Positions 1 to 8,772 of a stretch of DNA of 54,863 nucleotides are shown here, piece after piece. The stretch's first letter is position 1; the number at the start of each line of letters is the position of its first letter. Location: assembly GCA_964404205.1 (NCBI GenBank), contig CAYOJD010000009.1, forward strand, positions 1 through 54,863. The letters run 5' to 3'. Origin of the DNA: CAZWBR01 sp964404205. GTDB taxonomy: Bacteria > Bacteroidota > Bacteroidia > Bacteroidales > Prolixibacteraceae. A program made the translations under genes and the position numbers. The notes under the pieces were generated by a model that worked only from the letters and a program-made list of their open reading frames with translations, made no database searches and was not told where the DNA came from.

Positions 1-1009
1 GCCCCAGTCCATGTTTAAAACAGTTTTCGACCAGCGGCAGCAGCAGCAGCGGGGCTATGGTCAGCCGGCCATAATTGCCCGATTCGTAGAAAGTTACCGG
101 ATGGCGGTTGGTGGCTATGCGTTCGCGTTGCAAATCGATATAGGTGCGGATTATCTCGGCCTCTTTTTCGAGCGGAATGGCTTCGCTGGAGGTGTCGTAG
201 AGAATATAGCGCAGAAAATCGGAGAGTTGCAGGATGACCTCTTTGGTGTGAGGGTCGTTTTTGTCGGCCAGCGAATAGATGGTATTAAGGTTGTTGAAAA
301 GAAAATGGGGATTGATTTGGGCTTTCAGGGCCAGCAACTCGTGGTTGGCTGCCTCTTTTTGGAGAATCAGCATATTGCGGTATTGCCACACCAGATAGAA
401 TGCTGTAGTGATGATTAGATAGGCAGCCATAATCCCAATCAGTTCGACAATTTTGTAGGACGAGATATAGAACAGCGAAGGAAACAACTGATCGATAACC
501 AGATTAAAGAGTGAATAGTTGGTTACAGCGCCGGCCACTGCCAGCAATATTACCCACAGGATATAATGTCCAAAGCGGCTTTTGGCCAAATATTGCTCGA
601 TTAATCGGTAGCGGTTTAGATAAACCACAGCCACCAATGTGATGTGAAAAACGATAACATACAACGAATTCTGAACAAACACAGCGGCCAGAAGCAGTAA
701 CGAGAACTGTTCGCCGGGTCGCATCAATCCTATCGCAATTGCAAACCCCAAAAGCACAAAGAGCAAGGTGAAAATCCATTTTGTGCGGCAGTTGAACCAT
801 TTTACCAACCAGGCAAAAGGAAGCAGAATAAGCGTAAGGAAGGCAAGGTTAGAGAGCAGGACGACAGAGGTGCCTATTTCGAGGCCATCGACCTCGAAGT
901 TTGATTTGATGCCATGGTTCATCACAAAATACCAGAAGTAGAAAGAGATGATCCAAAGGATGAGTTGCGCACCGAGGAGAAGCAACGATTGTTGGGTTGA
1001 TTTTTTCAT
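1..1009 (-). CDS. LytS/YehU-type sensor histidine kinase, 3' end cut by window
   Basis: Reading the minus strand from the ATG at 1009 gives 336 codons without a stop, running off the window. Residues 1-210 hold about six hydrophobic segments, read as membrane helices. Residues 215-336 match the His_kinase (PF06580) family: the phospho-acceptor His235 lies in NPHFLFNNL, and an N-box PLVENCFKHG sits at 325-334. The rest of the ATPase domain is outside the window. Such kinases normally partner a LytTR response regulator, which would be expected just beyond the left edge. The start lies 10 bp after the stop of the upstream lipoprotein gene, so the two are probably cotranscribed. The family call is strong; the stimulus is unknown. 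Confidence 0.93.
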   Translation of the reverse strand, partial: MKKSTQQSLLLLGAQLILWIISFYFWYFVMNHGIKSNFEVDGLEIGTSVVLLSNLAFLTLILLPFAWLVKWFNCRTKWIFTLLFVLLGFAIAIGLMRPGEQFSLLLLAAVFVQNSLYVIVFHITLVAVVYLNRYRLIEQYLAKSRFGHYILWVILLAVAGAVTNYSLFNLVIDQLFPSLFYISSYKIVELIGIMAAYLIITTAFYLVWQYRNMLILQKEAANHELLALKAQINPHFLFNNLNTIYSLADKNDPHTKEVILQLSDFLRYILYDTSSEAIPLEKEAEIIRTYIDLQRERIATNRHPVTFYESGNYGRLTIAPLLLLPLVENCFKHGLG

Positions 1010-1019
1010 GGCGGTGCAA

Positions 1020-1739
1020 TTAAAGTTGTGTCAAATGCAGTTTGGCCGACTGGTTCTCCCAGTCGATAAAGCGCTGCTGGTCGCCATAGGTTTCGAGCAT
1101 ATCGGTCAACTGGGCTGACGAACCGGTCAGCACCATCCGGTCGATAGAGGGTATCCATTCGTAATTGAGCCTTACCCGTTTCTGCTCCAGCATTTCACGT
1201 ACTGTTTTCGAGCTAAGCCATGTGAGGGCAATTCCGTCGGATGTTCGGGTCACTCTGGCCAGTGTGTGCAGTTTCAGATGGCCGTCAGATGCCAGTTTGC
1301 TGTTTTGTATCGTATTGTTTCCGGAGGGATAAAAATCGGCATAAACCGTTTTGTTGATTTGGAAGAAGGTTACTTCGAAACTGTACTGCGAAAGAGAACT
1401 GTCGCGGTTCACCATCGTCACAACATAATTGTCCCTCATCCGGTAGACGACAGAGTCGTTTCCCAGCCGGTTCTTTAGCACACTGGTTCCTTCCAGTTGC
1501 CGTCGGATGGTCCAAACGGCTGTTGTGTCGAGCTTATCCAACCCCACGGTGCGGTCGTTGGTCTTAGCCCCTTTCTGTAACGGATTGGGCATAGCGCTCC
1601 AAATCCCTTCGATTTCGGGCATCAGGATGATCTTCTTTGGAGCATAGAATTGTTTGAGCGATCCCATCAGCGAGGGGTCGTCGCAGTCGGCCAGCAACAG
1701 GAGCAGAACCGCCATTAGCCAATACTTTTTTCGTTTCAT
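1020..1739 (-). CDS. hypothetical lipoprotein, 239 aa
   Basis: The protein begins with a basic start and a leucine-rich hydrophobic stretch ending LLLADC, a loose lipobox with Cys at about residue 19. It is therefore probably exported and lipid-anchored. The rest is soluble and rich in beta-forming residues, with no motif I recognise. It sits 106 bp downstream of cysS and 10 bp upstream of the LytS-type kinase on the same strand. That suggests a kinase-linked envelope protein, but this is inference from position only. Confidence 0.75.
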   Translation of the reverse strand: MKRKKYWLMAVLLLLLADCDDPSLMGSLKQFYAPKKIILMPEIEGIWSAMPNPLQKGAKTNDRTVGLDKLDTTAVWTIRRQLEGTSVLKNRLGNDSVVYRMRDNYVVTMVNRDSSLSQYSFEVTFFQINKTVYADFYPSGNNTIQNSKLASDGHLKLHTLARVTRTSDGIALTWLSSKTVREMLEQKRVRLNYEWIPSIDRMVLTGSSAQLTDMLETYGDQQRFIDWENQSAKLHLTQL

Positions 1740-1845
1740 GGTTGTCGAATTAACTTACCTGAACGAAAGTAAAGCATCGGCTAATGCCAAACTATTTTTT
1801 TCGGTGAATGGGGCTGATTATTCGATGAAACAGAATGAACCGACG

Positions 1846-3318
1846 TTATTTGCGTTCCCACTCGAAACCTTCTTTGGTATCTTTGATAACGAAGCCCAAT
1901 TCGGTAAGGCTGTTGCGAATCTTGTCCGATGTGGCCCAATCTTTATTCAGCTTGGCTTGCATCCGCAAATTGAGCAGCAAATCGACCACATCGCCCAGCA
2001 GTTGGTCGCTCCCTTCGTTTTCGGCTTCGCCTGAAGGCAACAGTCCGAGAATTTCGAAGACAAAATTGTGGTAGAGTTTCCGCAATGTTTCAAGGTCGCC
2101 ATGAGTGATTTTGTTCTTGCCATCGTTGATCGAGTTAATCAACTTCACGCCATCGAAAAGATGGGCAATCAGAATTGGCGTGTTCATATCGTCGTTCATT
2201 GCGGCAAAACAGTTGGTCGAGAGGGCTGCCACATCGATAGTCGAACTATCGGAGACAGGTATCTGGTCGAGCAGGGCCACCGCTTTCATCAGTCGTTCCA
2301 TCCCTTTTTCGGCAGCCTGCAGTGCTTCGTTCGAAAAGTCGAGCGGGCTACGGTAATGGGCTTGCAGCATAAAGAAGCGGATGGTCATGGGCGAATAGGC
2401 CTTTTCGAGCAACGGGTGGTTGCCACTGAAAAGTTCGTCGAGCTTGATAAAATTGCCCAACGATTTGCCCATCTTCTGTCCATTGATGGTAATCAGGTTG
2501 TTGTGCATCCAGTAACGAACATTAGGGTGACCAAAGCAGGCCACACCTTGTGCAATTTCGGCTTCGTGGTGCGGAAAGAGCAGGTCCATGCCGCCACCAT
2601 GAATGTCGAATGTTTCGCCCAGATATTTGGTACTCATGGCTGTACATTCGATATGCCATCCGGGGAAACCGCTGCCCCAGGGCGAGGGCCAGCGCATGAT
2701 ATGTTCGGGAGAAGCATTTTTCCATAAAGCAAAATCGAGCGATGAACGCTTTTCGCTTTGCCCGTCGAGTTCGCGTGTATTGCTGTAGAGATCTTCAATT
2801 TTTCTTCCCGAAAGGATGCCATAATTGTGCTGGGCAGCATAGCGCTCTACGTCGAAATAGACAGAACCATTGCTTTCATAGCCATAGCCTGCATCGACAA
2901 TGCGTTTTACCGCGTCGATCTGTTCAATCACATGGCCCGAAGCCGAAGGTTCGATGCTGGGGGGCAGAATATTCAACTGCCCCATATTGCGGCGGTAACT
3001 GTTGGTATAGAGTTGTACAATCTCCATCGGCTCCAGTTCTTCGAGGCGGGCTTTGGCGCCAATCTTGTCGTCGCCTTCGTCGGCATCGTTTACCAGATGG
3101 CCTACATCGGTGATGTTGCGCACATAACGGACTTTATATCCAATATACTTCAGATAGCGAAAAAGGGTATCAAACGTAATAGCCGGGCGCGAGTGGCCCA
3201 AATGGGCATCGCCATAAACCGTTGGTCCGCAAACATAGAGGCCAACATGGCCGGGATGAATCGGTTCGAAAATCTCTTTCTTTCGCGAGAGTGTATTGTA
3301 TATTGTTAATTGTTCCAT
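1846..3318 (-). CDS. cysS: cysteine--tRNA ligase
   Basis: Class I aminoacyl-tRNA synthetase that charges tRNA-Cys in the cytoplasm; 490 aa, a normal length. Visible signatures (numbered from the start chosen here): CGPTVYGDAHLGH near residues 30-42, holding a zinc Cys and the HIGH-type motif; HIECTAMS near 222 with the second zinc Cys; PHHEAE near 249-254 with His and Glu zinc ligands; and KMGKS at 282-286, the KMSKS loop in the Bacteroidetes form. I chose the ATG giving MEQLTIYNT; an ATG four codons upstream (3330) adds only MMLI. The gene lies 47 bp after the cyclophilin gene on the same strand and probably shares its promoter. Confidence 0.97.
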   Translation of the reverse strand: MEQLTIYNTLSRKKEIFEPIHPGHVGLYVCGPTVYGDAHLGHSRPAITFDTLFRYLKYIGYKVRYVRNITDVGHLVNDADEGDDKIGAKARLEELEPMEIVQLYTNSYRRNMGQLNILPPSIEPSASGHVIEQIDAVKRIVDAGYGYESNGSVYFDVERYAAQHNYGILSGRKIEDLYSNTRELDGQSEKRSSLDFALWKNASPEHIMRWPSPWGSGFPGWHIECTAMSTKYLGETFDIHGGGMDLLFPHHEAEIAQGVACFGHPNVRYWMHNNLITINGQKMGKSLGNFIKLDELFSGNHPLLEKAYSPMTIRFFMLQAHYRSPLDFSNEALQAAEKGMERLMKAVALLDQIPVSDSSTIDVAALSTNCFAAMNDDMNTPILIAHLFDGVKLINSINDGKNKITHGDLETLRKLYHNFVFEILGLLPSGEAENEGSDQLLGDVVDLLLNLRMQAKLNKDWATSDKIRNSLTELGFVIKDTKEGFEWERK

Positions 3319-3365
3319 TATCAGCATCATTAACCGTTTCGGACGGCAAATTTATGAAAAAACGG

Positions 3366-4205
3366 TTACTTTTCTTTTAGCACCTCAACAGCCATGCGGA
3401 TATCCTGCAACGGACGATCGCCCGGTGCGGTAGGCTGTGCGGCAATCGAGTCGATGACGTTTAATCCTTCAACTACCTGACCGAAAACGGTATAGTTGCC
3501 ATCGAGATGAGGTGTTCCGCCTATGGTTGAGTAGAGTTTCTTTTGCTCTTCGCTGAGGCGTGGAGGGTCCTGTGTGATTTTGTCGGCAGCTTCCATTCTA
3601 ACCCTTGCCACCAAATTCTCAAAACCTTCGCGGTTATTGGCTTTCTGAAAGGCTTCGAGCGAATCGCTTTTGGCTTTCATCATTCTGGCGAAAAGCGAAT
3701 CGAAAGCGCGCTGTGCCATCTTCCCTTCCATCATCGTTATTTTGGACGAATCGATGATTTCACCTTGTACAATATAGAACTGAGAGCCGGATGATCGCCT
3801 TTCGGGATTGGCCTGATCGCCTGTACGGGCAGCAGCCAGCGCCCCTTTTTTGTGCAAGAGTTTTGGGGTGATCTCGGCCGGAATGGTATAGCCGGGGTCG
3901 CCATTGCCCAACTGCTGACCGGGAAGGGCATTCTTTGATTGGGGATCGCCGCCCTGAACCATAAACCCTTTAATGACCCGGTGAAACAAAAGACTGTCGT
4001 AGTATCCCTCCCTGGCCAGTTTGAGAAAGTTGTCACGATGTTGCGGGGTTTCATTGTAGAGCACCACCTTCATGTTGCCATATTTGGTTTTAATCAGCAC
4101 CATTGGGCCATCGGGTTCGCTGGCAGCAGTTTTTGGCTGGGTGTTGCTGCACGAGAAAATGGCCGTAACGGCCAACAGCAGTATAACAATTCCAAAACGG
4201 TTCAT
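3366..4205 (-). CDS. cyclophilin-type peptidylprolyl isomerase lipoprotein
   Basis: Cis-trans prolyl isomerase expected on the periplasmic face of a membrane. The N-terminus has a signal ending in the lipobox IFSC (Cys19). The cyclophilin fold is shown by FHRVIKGFMVQGGD (residues 74-87, with the catalytic Arg76) and SGSQFYIVQGE (139-149). A charged insertion of about 75 residues (152-228) separates these from the final block TPHLDGNYTVFGQV, where His replaces the Trp of human CypA. The total of 279 aa is longer than a minimal cyclophilin because of this insertion. First gene of a likely ppi-cysS unit. Confidence 0.93.
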   Translation of the reverse strand: MNRFGIVILLLAVTAIFSCSNTQPKTAASEPDGPMVLIKTKYGNMKVVLYNETPQHRDNFLKLAREGYYDSLLFHRVIKGFMVQGGDPQSKNALPGQQLGNGDPGYTIPAEITPKLLHKKGALAAARTGDQANPERRSSGSQFYIVQGEIIDSSKITMMEGKMAQRAFDSLFARMMKAKSDSLEAFQKANNREGFENLVARVRMEAADKITQDPPRLSEEQKKLYSTIGGTPHLDGNYTVFGQVVEGLNVIDSIAAQPTAPGDRPLQDIRMAVEVLKEK

Positions 4206-4230
4206 TCTATTTGGTTTTTAAATAACGTTT

Positions 4231-4238
4231 CAAAGATA
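4231..4238 (-). promoter_or_regulatory. candidate -7 element for ppi-cysS
   Basis: On the minus strand the sequence is TATCTTTG, a full match to the Bacteroidetes -7 consensus TAnnTTTG, 25 nt before the cyclophilin ATG. No TTG was found at the usual -33 spacing. It lies between the terminator of the GH2-GH26 unit and ppi, where a promoter is needed. Confidence 0.5.
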
Positions 4239-4300
4239 AGAAGTTCAGCGCGAATCGGCTGGATCAGTGAATTATTTTCCTGAGAGATGGACTGAGACAC

Positions 4301-4346
4301 CAAAAATCAGGGTGTACAAAAGGTTAATTTTATACACCCATGATTT
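4301..4346 (-). terminator. hairpin terminator after the GH26 gene
   Basis: Arms AAATCA-GGGTGTA (4304-4316) and TACACCC-A-TGATTT (4333-4346) pair over 13 bp with one bulged A and a 16-nt loop. Read on the minus strand, the second arm runs into TTTTTGG. It lies 44 bp past the GH26 stop and before the ppi promoter. Confidence 0.55.
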
Positions 4347-4389
4347 GTATTTGGCCTGAAGATCGTCATAAAAACAAAGAAACCAGGCC

Positions 4390-5487
4390 CTAACGATAAA
4401 GGTTTAACGGGGTGATATCCTTTTGAAACAAGGTCTTGGGATCTTGATAGAAGCGGATAAAATCTTCACTACTGGGGTGTCCTTTATAAGGTCCAAAAGC
4501 CTCTTTGGGTTTATTCCACGGATTGCGCCAAACCAGCACGTAAGACAAGTTGAAGGGACGAAGCGTTTCAAGTATCGATTTGGTCCACCATTCGGTTTGT
4601 TTGGCAATCGGGCCGCCGGTTTCGCTTACGGCAGCAATCTTGCCCTTTTCGGCGGCCAGTTTGGTGAGTATGGTGGCACAATTTTTCAGCATTCCGGGAA
4701 ACTCGGCTCCACGGTCGTAAAGATCGAACGACAACATATCGATGACATCATCGCCGGGATAGCGTTCGAGATAATCGTTTTCGTTGCTAAAACGATCGGT
4801 CGAATAGGCATAAAGCAGGTGATGGATATTTTTCGTATCGCGAAGATAGGTGACGGTGAATCGCCACAAAGCTTTATAATCGTCGGCTGTACAGAGGTTT
4901 TTGCCCCACCAGAACCAGCTTCCGGTATGTTCGTGAAACGGACGGAAGATTATCGGGATATATTGACCATCATCGGTTTTCAGCGAAAGCATAAAATCGG
5001 CCAGTTTATCGAGATATTCGATAAAAAGGGCGTGCTTTGGCCCTTGAGGCAGAATTGATTTCACCACTTCCTTCGAAGATATATCCCACGAAGTACCGCC
5101 AGTAAATGGGTTGTTGAGGTGCCAACTGATGGTATTGACCCCACCACGGTTGTAAGCCACTGTAATCAGTTCGCGGATTTTGCCAAAATCAACTGAGTCG
5201 AGACTGTAGGGCGCACCCAATTCGATATGGCCCAATTCCCATCCATACACGGCCGGATAGTCGCCGCAGACATCTTTCACGTCCGAACGCCCCTCTTCAT
5301 ACATCCAGCCATTCCCGTAAGGAAGATCGTCCTGATGACCAAACATTATTCCTTTGGTCTGTAACCCGAGCAGGTTCCGGTAGAGGGCAACGGTTTCTTT
5401 GGTCGCCTTTTTATCGGTTGGCGAAGGCTTTGCCGCAAAAACGGCCAGCGAAAAAATGGTTAACAAGGAAACAAACAAAGTTTTCAT
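4390..5487 (-). CDS. glycoside hydrolase family 26 beta-mannanase
   Basis: Exported endo-beta-1,4-mannanase-type enzyme, 365 aa with an N-terminal signal peptide. The GH26 fold is shown by GIMFGHQDD near residue 46, ISWHLNNPFTGG near 120, RPFHEHTGSWFWWG with the acid/base Glu186, and VSETGG with the nucleophile Glu289. All key catalytic and Trp-rich subsite residues are present. It follows the GH2 gene by 30 bp and is probably cotranscribed, so the pair would cut mannan or glucomannan internally and then from the end. Unlike a typical polysaccharide utilisation locus, no SusC/SusD is adjacent. Family certain; exact substrate (mannan, glucomannan, galactomannan) not resolvable here. Confidence 0.93.
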   Translation of the reverse strand: MKTLFVSLLTIFSLAVFAAKPSPTDKKATKETVALYRNLLGLQTKGIMFGHQDDLPYGNGWMYEEGRSDVKDVCGDYPAVYGWELGHIELGAPYSLDSVDFGKIRELITVAYNRGGVNTISWHLNNPFTGGTSWDISSKEVVKSILPQGPKHALFIEYLDKLADFMLSLKTDDGQYIPIIFRPFHEHTGSWFWWGKNLCTADDYKALWRFTVTYLRDTKNIHHLLYAYSTDRFSNENDYLERYPGDDVIDMLSFDLYDRGAEFPGMLKNCATILTKLAAEKGKIAAVSETGGPIAKQTEWWTKSILETLRPFNLSYVLVWRNPWNKPKEAFGPYKGHPSSEDFIRFYQDPKTLFQKDITPLNLYR

Positions 5488-5517
5488 GGTGTGTAGTTTT
5501 TGATTATTTTTTTTTGA

Positions 5518-8490
5518 TTATTGTATGTCGATGATGAGCGGGTTTGCCATGTTCCAGGCTTTACAACTGATAACTTCAGACTCCGTGATATCTGCATTGT
5601 TGATGTCAGCTTCCAGTTCGATGGCTTCGCCCGGCAACAACGAACGGTAATTATCGCTCCAGCAAACCGGTAACAGTTCAGAGCCCGAAGCTTTTCCCTG
5701 TAATTTGCAGGCTACCATGAAAGCCAAATTCGAACCACTATTTTTGAGTGTCACTTTATAGACTGTGCGCCCATCCATTGCTGATTTTGTTGCGGTTGCG
5801 GTTATCTTCGATTCGCCCAACGAATTTAACTCCTGATAATTGTCGATATCGCTTAGCCAGTAGAAGTTATCTGAAATTACCTTACCTGATAAAGCTTTGA
5901 CTTGAAGTTTCAGAAAATGCAAGGCCTCATTCTTCGGGACCGCCCATCCAGTGCTGAAAACTACGTTAGGCGCTACTGATGTAGTCATTTCGCGTTCCCA
6001 TGTCTTGGTTAATTTCGAGTCGTAAAGCACAGCCGTTAAACGAAGGTCGTACAAATTGCAGTGTCGGGTATTCACCAGAATTACCTCCATATTGTCGCGA
6101 TTCATCTGAATATGGGTTGGTTCACCAGCCAGTTTTGCCCCATAATACCCGGCATGCGCCTGTAGATACCAGTCATAAATCTGCCAGGTCATGCTGGGCC
6201 ACGACGAATTGGATTTCCAAAGCAGGATGCCGCTGGCATTGCCCCATAACTGACGATTGATTGATTCGATGCTGGAGCGGTAGACATCGTAATTGAGTAT
6301 CTGCGCTTTATCGAGATAATTTTCGATTGCTTTTTCGCCACCAACTTCAACATTTCCGTACTGGTTGCGCAGCAGATTGTCGTATGACGAGAATTTGCGG
6401 GTATCGCTGCCCGGCCAGTCGTTGGCATCGTGGTAGGCCCAAACAACATCGATTGGAAAGCGTTCTTTCATCGGAGCGTTGCCAATTTCGGGCATAAATT
6501 TCATCACACTTTCGTAAACCGGAACACCACTTGGGCCAATCTCGCTGCTAAACCCCGACAGTTTCTTTGTGGTAAAATATTCTTTGGGCGAAAGTGTGTG
6601 GTAAGGGCCTCCGCCATGCAATCCGTCGCCGTCAGAACGTTTCAGGTAGTGGCGCGATGCACGGCCATCGAACTGCGGAAGGAGTTCCCTGGTTATCATC
6701 TCCTCGCGTGGGTTTACCCCTTCGTTCCCACCGCACCAAATTACCAGCGACGGATGGTTGCGATATTTCCTGATTATGGCAGTGGTGGCCTGACGATAAA
6801 TAGTGTCGTTGGTTGTGTAGCCGGGCGTATTGCGAAAAGTCCCCCAGTAATCGTTCAAAAAATCCTGCCAAATCATGATTCCATGCTTATCGGCAGCGTC
6901 GTAAAAAGCCTGTGGCGGCACTCCGGTTGGGCCCCAAACCCGCAGCATGTTCAAGTTGGCATTTTTGGTCAGCAAGATTTCATCCTCATATCGCCTGGCG
7001 CTCCAGTTAAGCATCATATCGAGCACCCAGTTGCCACCTTTGCAATAGATATCACGGCCATTGATGCGATAGACCCGTTCTTTGGGCCCAATGTAAGTCT
7101 CTACCTCACGAATCCCGAAATGGCTCTCTTTCGTGGCAACTACTTTCCCGTTGGCCATCAACTCCATTTTGATCCGATAAAGATTCGGGCGTCCGTAACC
7201 ATTAGGCCACCAGAGCTTTGGATTTTTCAGCAACAGTTCAGCCTTGTTTTTCGAATCGAAGAATAACGAAAGCTGACTGTTCCCTTCGACCTGATACTTA
7301 TTTTCGAAACTGAAATCATCATTCTCCGAGGAAATGGTCGTTTTCACGACTCCGCTTATCTGGTCGCCGCCATAATTGATGATGTCGGCCGAGAGGGTGA
7401 GTGCCGCAACTGTCGTATCGGGCAACTGCAGATGGGAACTGATATATAAATTGTCGATTTCGACATTATTCGATGTACTGACAAAAACATCCTCGGTTAT
7501 ACCCATTTCGCGGTCGCGGATGGCCGGTTGCCAATCCCAGCCGATGGCATCCCATTTGGTGTAGCTTTTGCTGATCATCCCGTTGCCCATGTTATCGCCG
7601 GGAACACCAAGCGGGGTTAACGGTTCTACTCCCGGTTCACCCGGATCGTTAACCGGATAAATGGCTACGGCGAGATAGTTTTTATTTCCCGGTTTGGCCA
7701 CCGAAGAGATGTCGAACCGAAAGGTCTGTTCCATTCCTTCAACGGTCTGTCGGTCGGCTACCAGTTTACCGTTTAGCCACACTTCGGCCCGGTAGTTGAT
7801 TTCGGCGAAGTTGAGCCATATTTTCTTTCCCGAGAATGCTTTGGGAAGTTCAAATTCGGTTCGAAACCAATAAGGGTCCTTCCACGGGTTTTTCCCGTTG
7901 ATATGGCTGAACTGCAATAGATTGTATTTGGTATTGTATTCGTCGTTACTGTCGGGAATTCGCATATTGTTCATCCCGGTATAGGGATTCGGATAGACAC
8001 CATTCCGCACCAGCGTGGTTAATACCGTCGCAGGCAATGATGTGGCATACCAGCCATCTGTACCTGCTTTTGCTGACGACAACTGATTGCCATTCTCCTT
8101 GACCAAAAGCGACGACTGTACCTTCCAACCGCTACGGAGCAGTAGGGCACCTTCGGGCAATGTTGAAAGAGGCTTGTCGTCGACAAAAAAAGTTGCCGTT
8201 TCGCTTCTCATTTTACGGTTATCGCCATAAGCTTCTACCCTCCAGCTATGTTTTCCGTATGACAACGGGAAAGGCACAGAACGGTTGACTGAAGCCCTTA
8301 GCGAATCGGTCAATATGCCGTCGACATAAACTTTGTAATAGTTGCAAGGTACAGTTGTCCACGAAAGAACAGGAGTATTGTTGGGCAAAACGACTCCGCC
8401 AGTTGGCGATGTGAGGATTAATTTGGCAGTCGGCACAGCCGATACCCCCAAATATGCTAACACGAAAAAAAAGCAGAATAACCTTCTCAT
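5518..8490 (-). CDS. glycoside hydrolase family 2 exo-enzyme (beta-mannosidase / exo-glucosaminidase type)
   Basis: A 990-aa exported protein. It has a signal peptide (1-18), an Ig/FN3-like domain (about 22-105), a GH2 sugar-binding jelly roll (about 115-340), an Ig-like domain (about 345-460), a TIM barrel (about 465-770) and C-terminal beta domains. The barrel carries VIWCGGNEGVNP with the acid/base Glu590 and SGFSSEIGPSG with the nucleophile Glu650. The motifs KGGNWVLDMML and NMLRVWGPTG resemble the beta-mannosidase and exo-beta-glucosaminidase branch of GH2 rather than beta-galactosidases. The adjacent GH26 mannanase favours beta-mannosidase activity (inference). First gene of the GH2-GH26 unit. 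Confidence 0.9.
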   Translation of the reverse strand: MRRLFCFFFVLAYLGVSAVPTAKLILTSPTGGVVLPNNTPVLSWTTVPCNYYKVYVDGILTDSLRASVNRSVPFPLSYGKHSWRVEAYGDNRKMRSETATFFVDDKPLSTLPEGALLLRSGWKVQSSLLVKENGNQLSSAKAGTDGWYATSLPATVLTTLVRNGVYPNPYTGMNNMRIPDSNDEYNTKYNLLQFSHINGKNPWKDPYWFRTEFELPKAFSGKKIWLNFAEINYRAEVWLNGKLVADRQTVEGMEQTFRFDISSVAKPGNKNYLAVAIYPVNDPGEPGVEPLTPLGVPGDNMGNGMISKSYTKWDAIGWDWQPAIRDREMGITEDVFVSTSNNVEIDNLYISSHLQLPDTTVAALTLSADIINYGGDQISGVVKTTISSENDDFSFENKYQVEGNSQLSLFFDSKNKAELLLKNPKLWWPNGYGRPNLYRIKMELMANGKVVATKESHFGIREVETYIGPKERVYRINGRDIYCKGGNWVLDMMLNWSARRYEDEILLTKNANLNMLRVWGPTGVPPQAFYDAADKHGIMIWQDFLNDYWGTFRNTPGYTTNDTIYRQATTAIIRKYRNHPSLVIWCGGNEGVNPREEMITRELLPQFDGRASRHYLKRSDGDGLHGGGPYHTLSPKEYFTTKKLSGFSSEIGPSGVPVYESVMKFMPEIGNAPMKERFPIDVVWAYHDANDWPGSDTRKFSSYDNLLRNQYGNVEVGGEKAIENYLDKAQILNYDVYRSSIESINRQLWGNASGILLWKSNSSWPSMTWQIYDWYLQAHAGYYGAKLAGEPTHIQMNRDNMEVILVNTRHCNLYDLRLTAVLYDSKLTKTWEREMTTSVAPNVVFSTGWAVPKNEALHFLKLQVKALSGKVISDNFYWLSDIDNYQELNSLGESKITATATKSAMDGRTVYKVTLKNSGSNLAFMVACKLQGKASGSELLPVCWSDNYRSLLPGEAIELEADINNADITESEVISCKAWNMANPLIIDIQ

Positions 8491-8711
8491 GAAAAATTGA
8501 ACGTTTAATTGGTTGTTAAATAGTGTGTTTCATCAATAATCTATTTGCATCCACAACCAACATGGCCAGAGTGTCAATCCGGATAATTAAAGAAGAGAAT
8601 ACCGGCACGAATGACCCATGATGATGGTAGAAATCATTCATCAAAAAAATGATGACGATTAAGAGTAAAGAAGTCGTCTTTAGTGCCAGTTATTTTTTCG
8701 CGTAGAGAGCA

Positions 8712-8742
8712 CGAATGTACTATTTTTAATCGGTCGAACCAA
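8712..8742 (-). promoter_or_regulatory. candidate promoter for the GH2-GH26 unit
   Basis: On the minus strand, TTG (8740-8742), a 20-bp spacer, then TACATTCG (8712-8719), which matches TAnnTTTG in 7 of 8 positions. It would leave a 5' leader of about 215 nt before the GH2 ATG. No clear operator was seen in the leader (8491-8711). Confidence 0.35.
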
Positions 8743-8772
8743 CTCAATTGAGACTTGGGTTACAAAATCACG

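Noticed and set aside
2068..2727. Plus-strand frame of 219 codons opposite cysS
   Set aside because: Antisense to the zinc and KMGKS regions of cysS; no recognisable protein.
6430..7266. Plus-strand frame of 278 codons opposite the GH2 gene
   Set aside because: The GH2 frame has catalytic motifs throughout this stretch; the antisense frame is codon-bias shadow.
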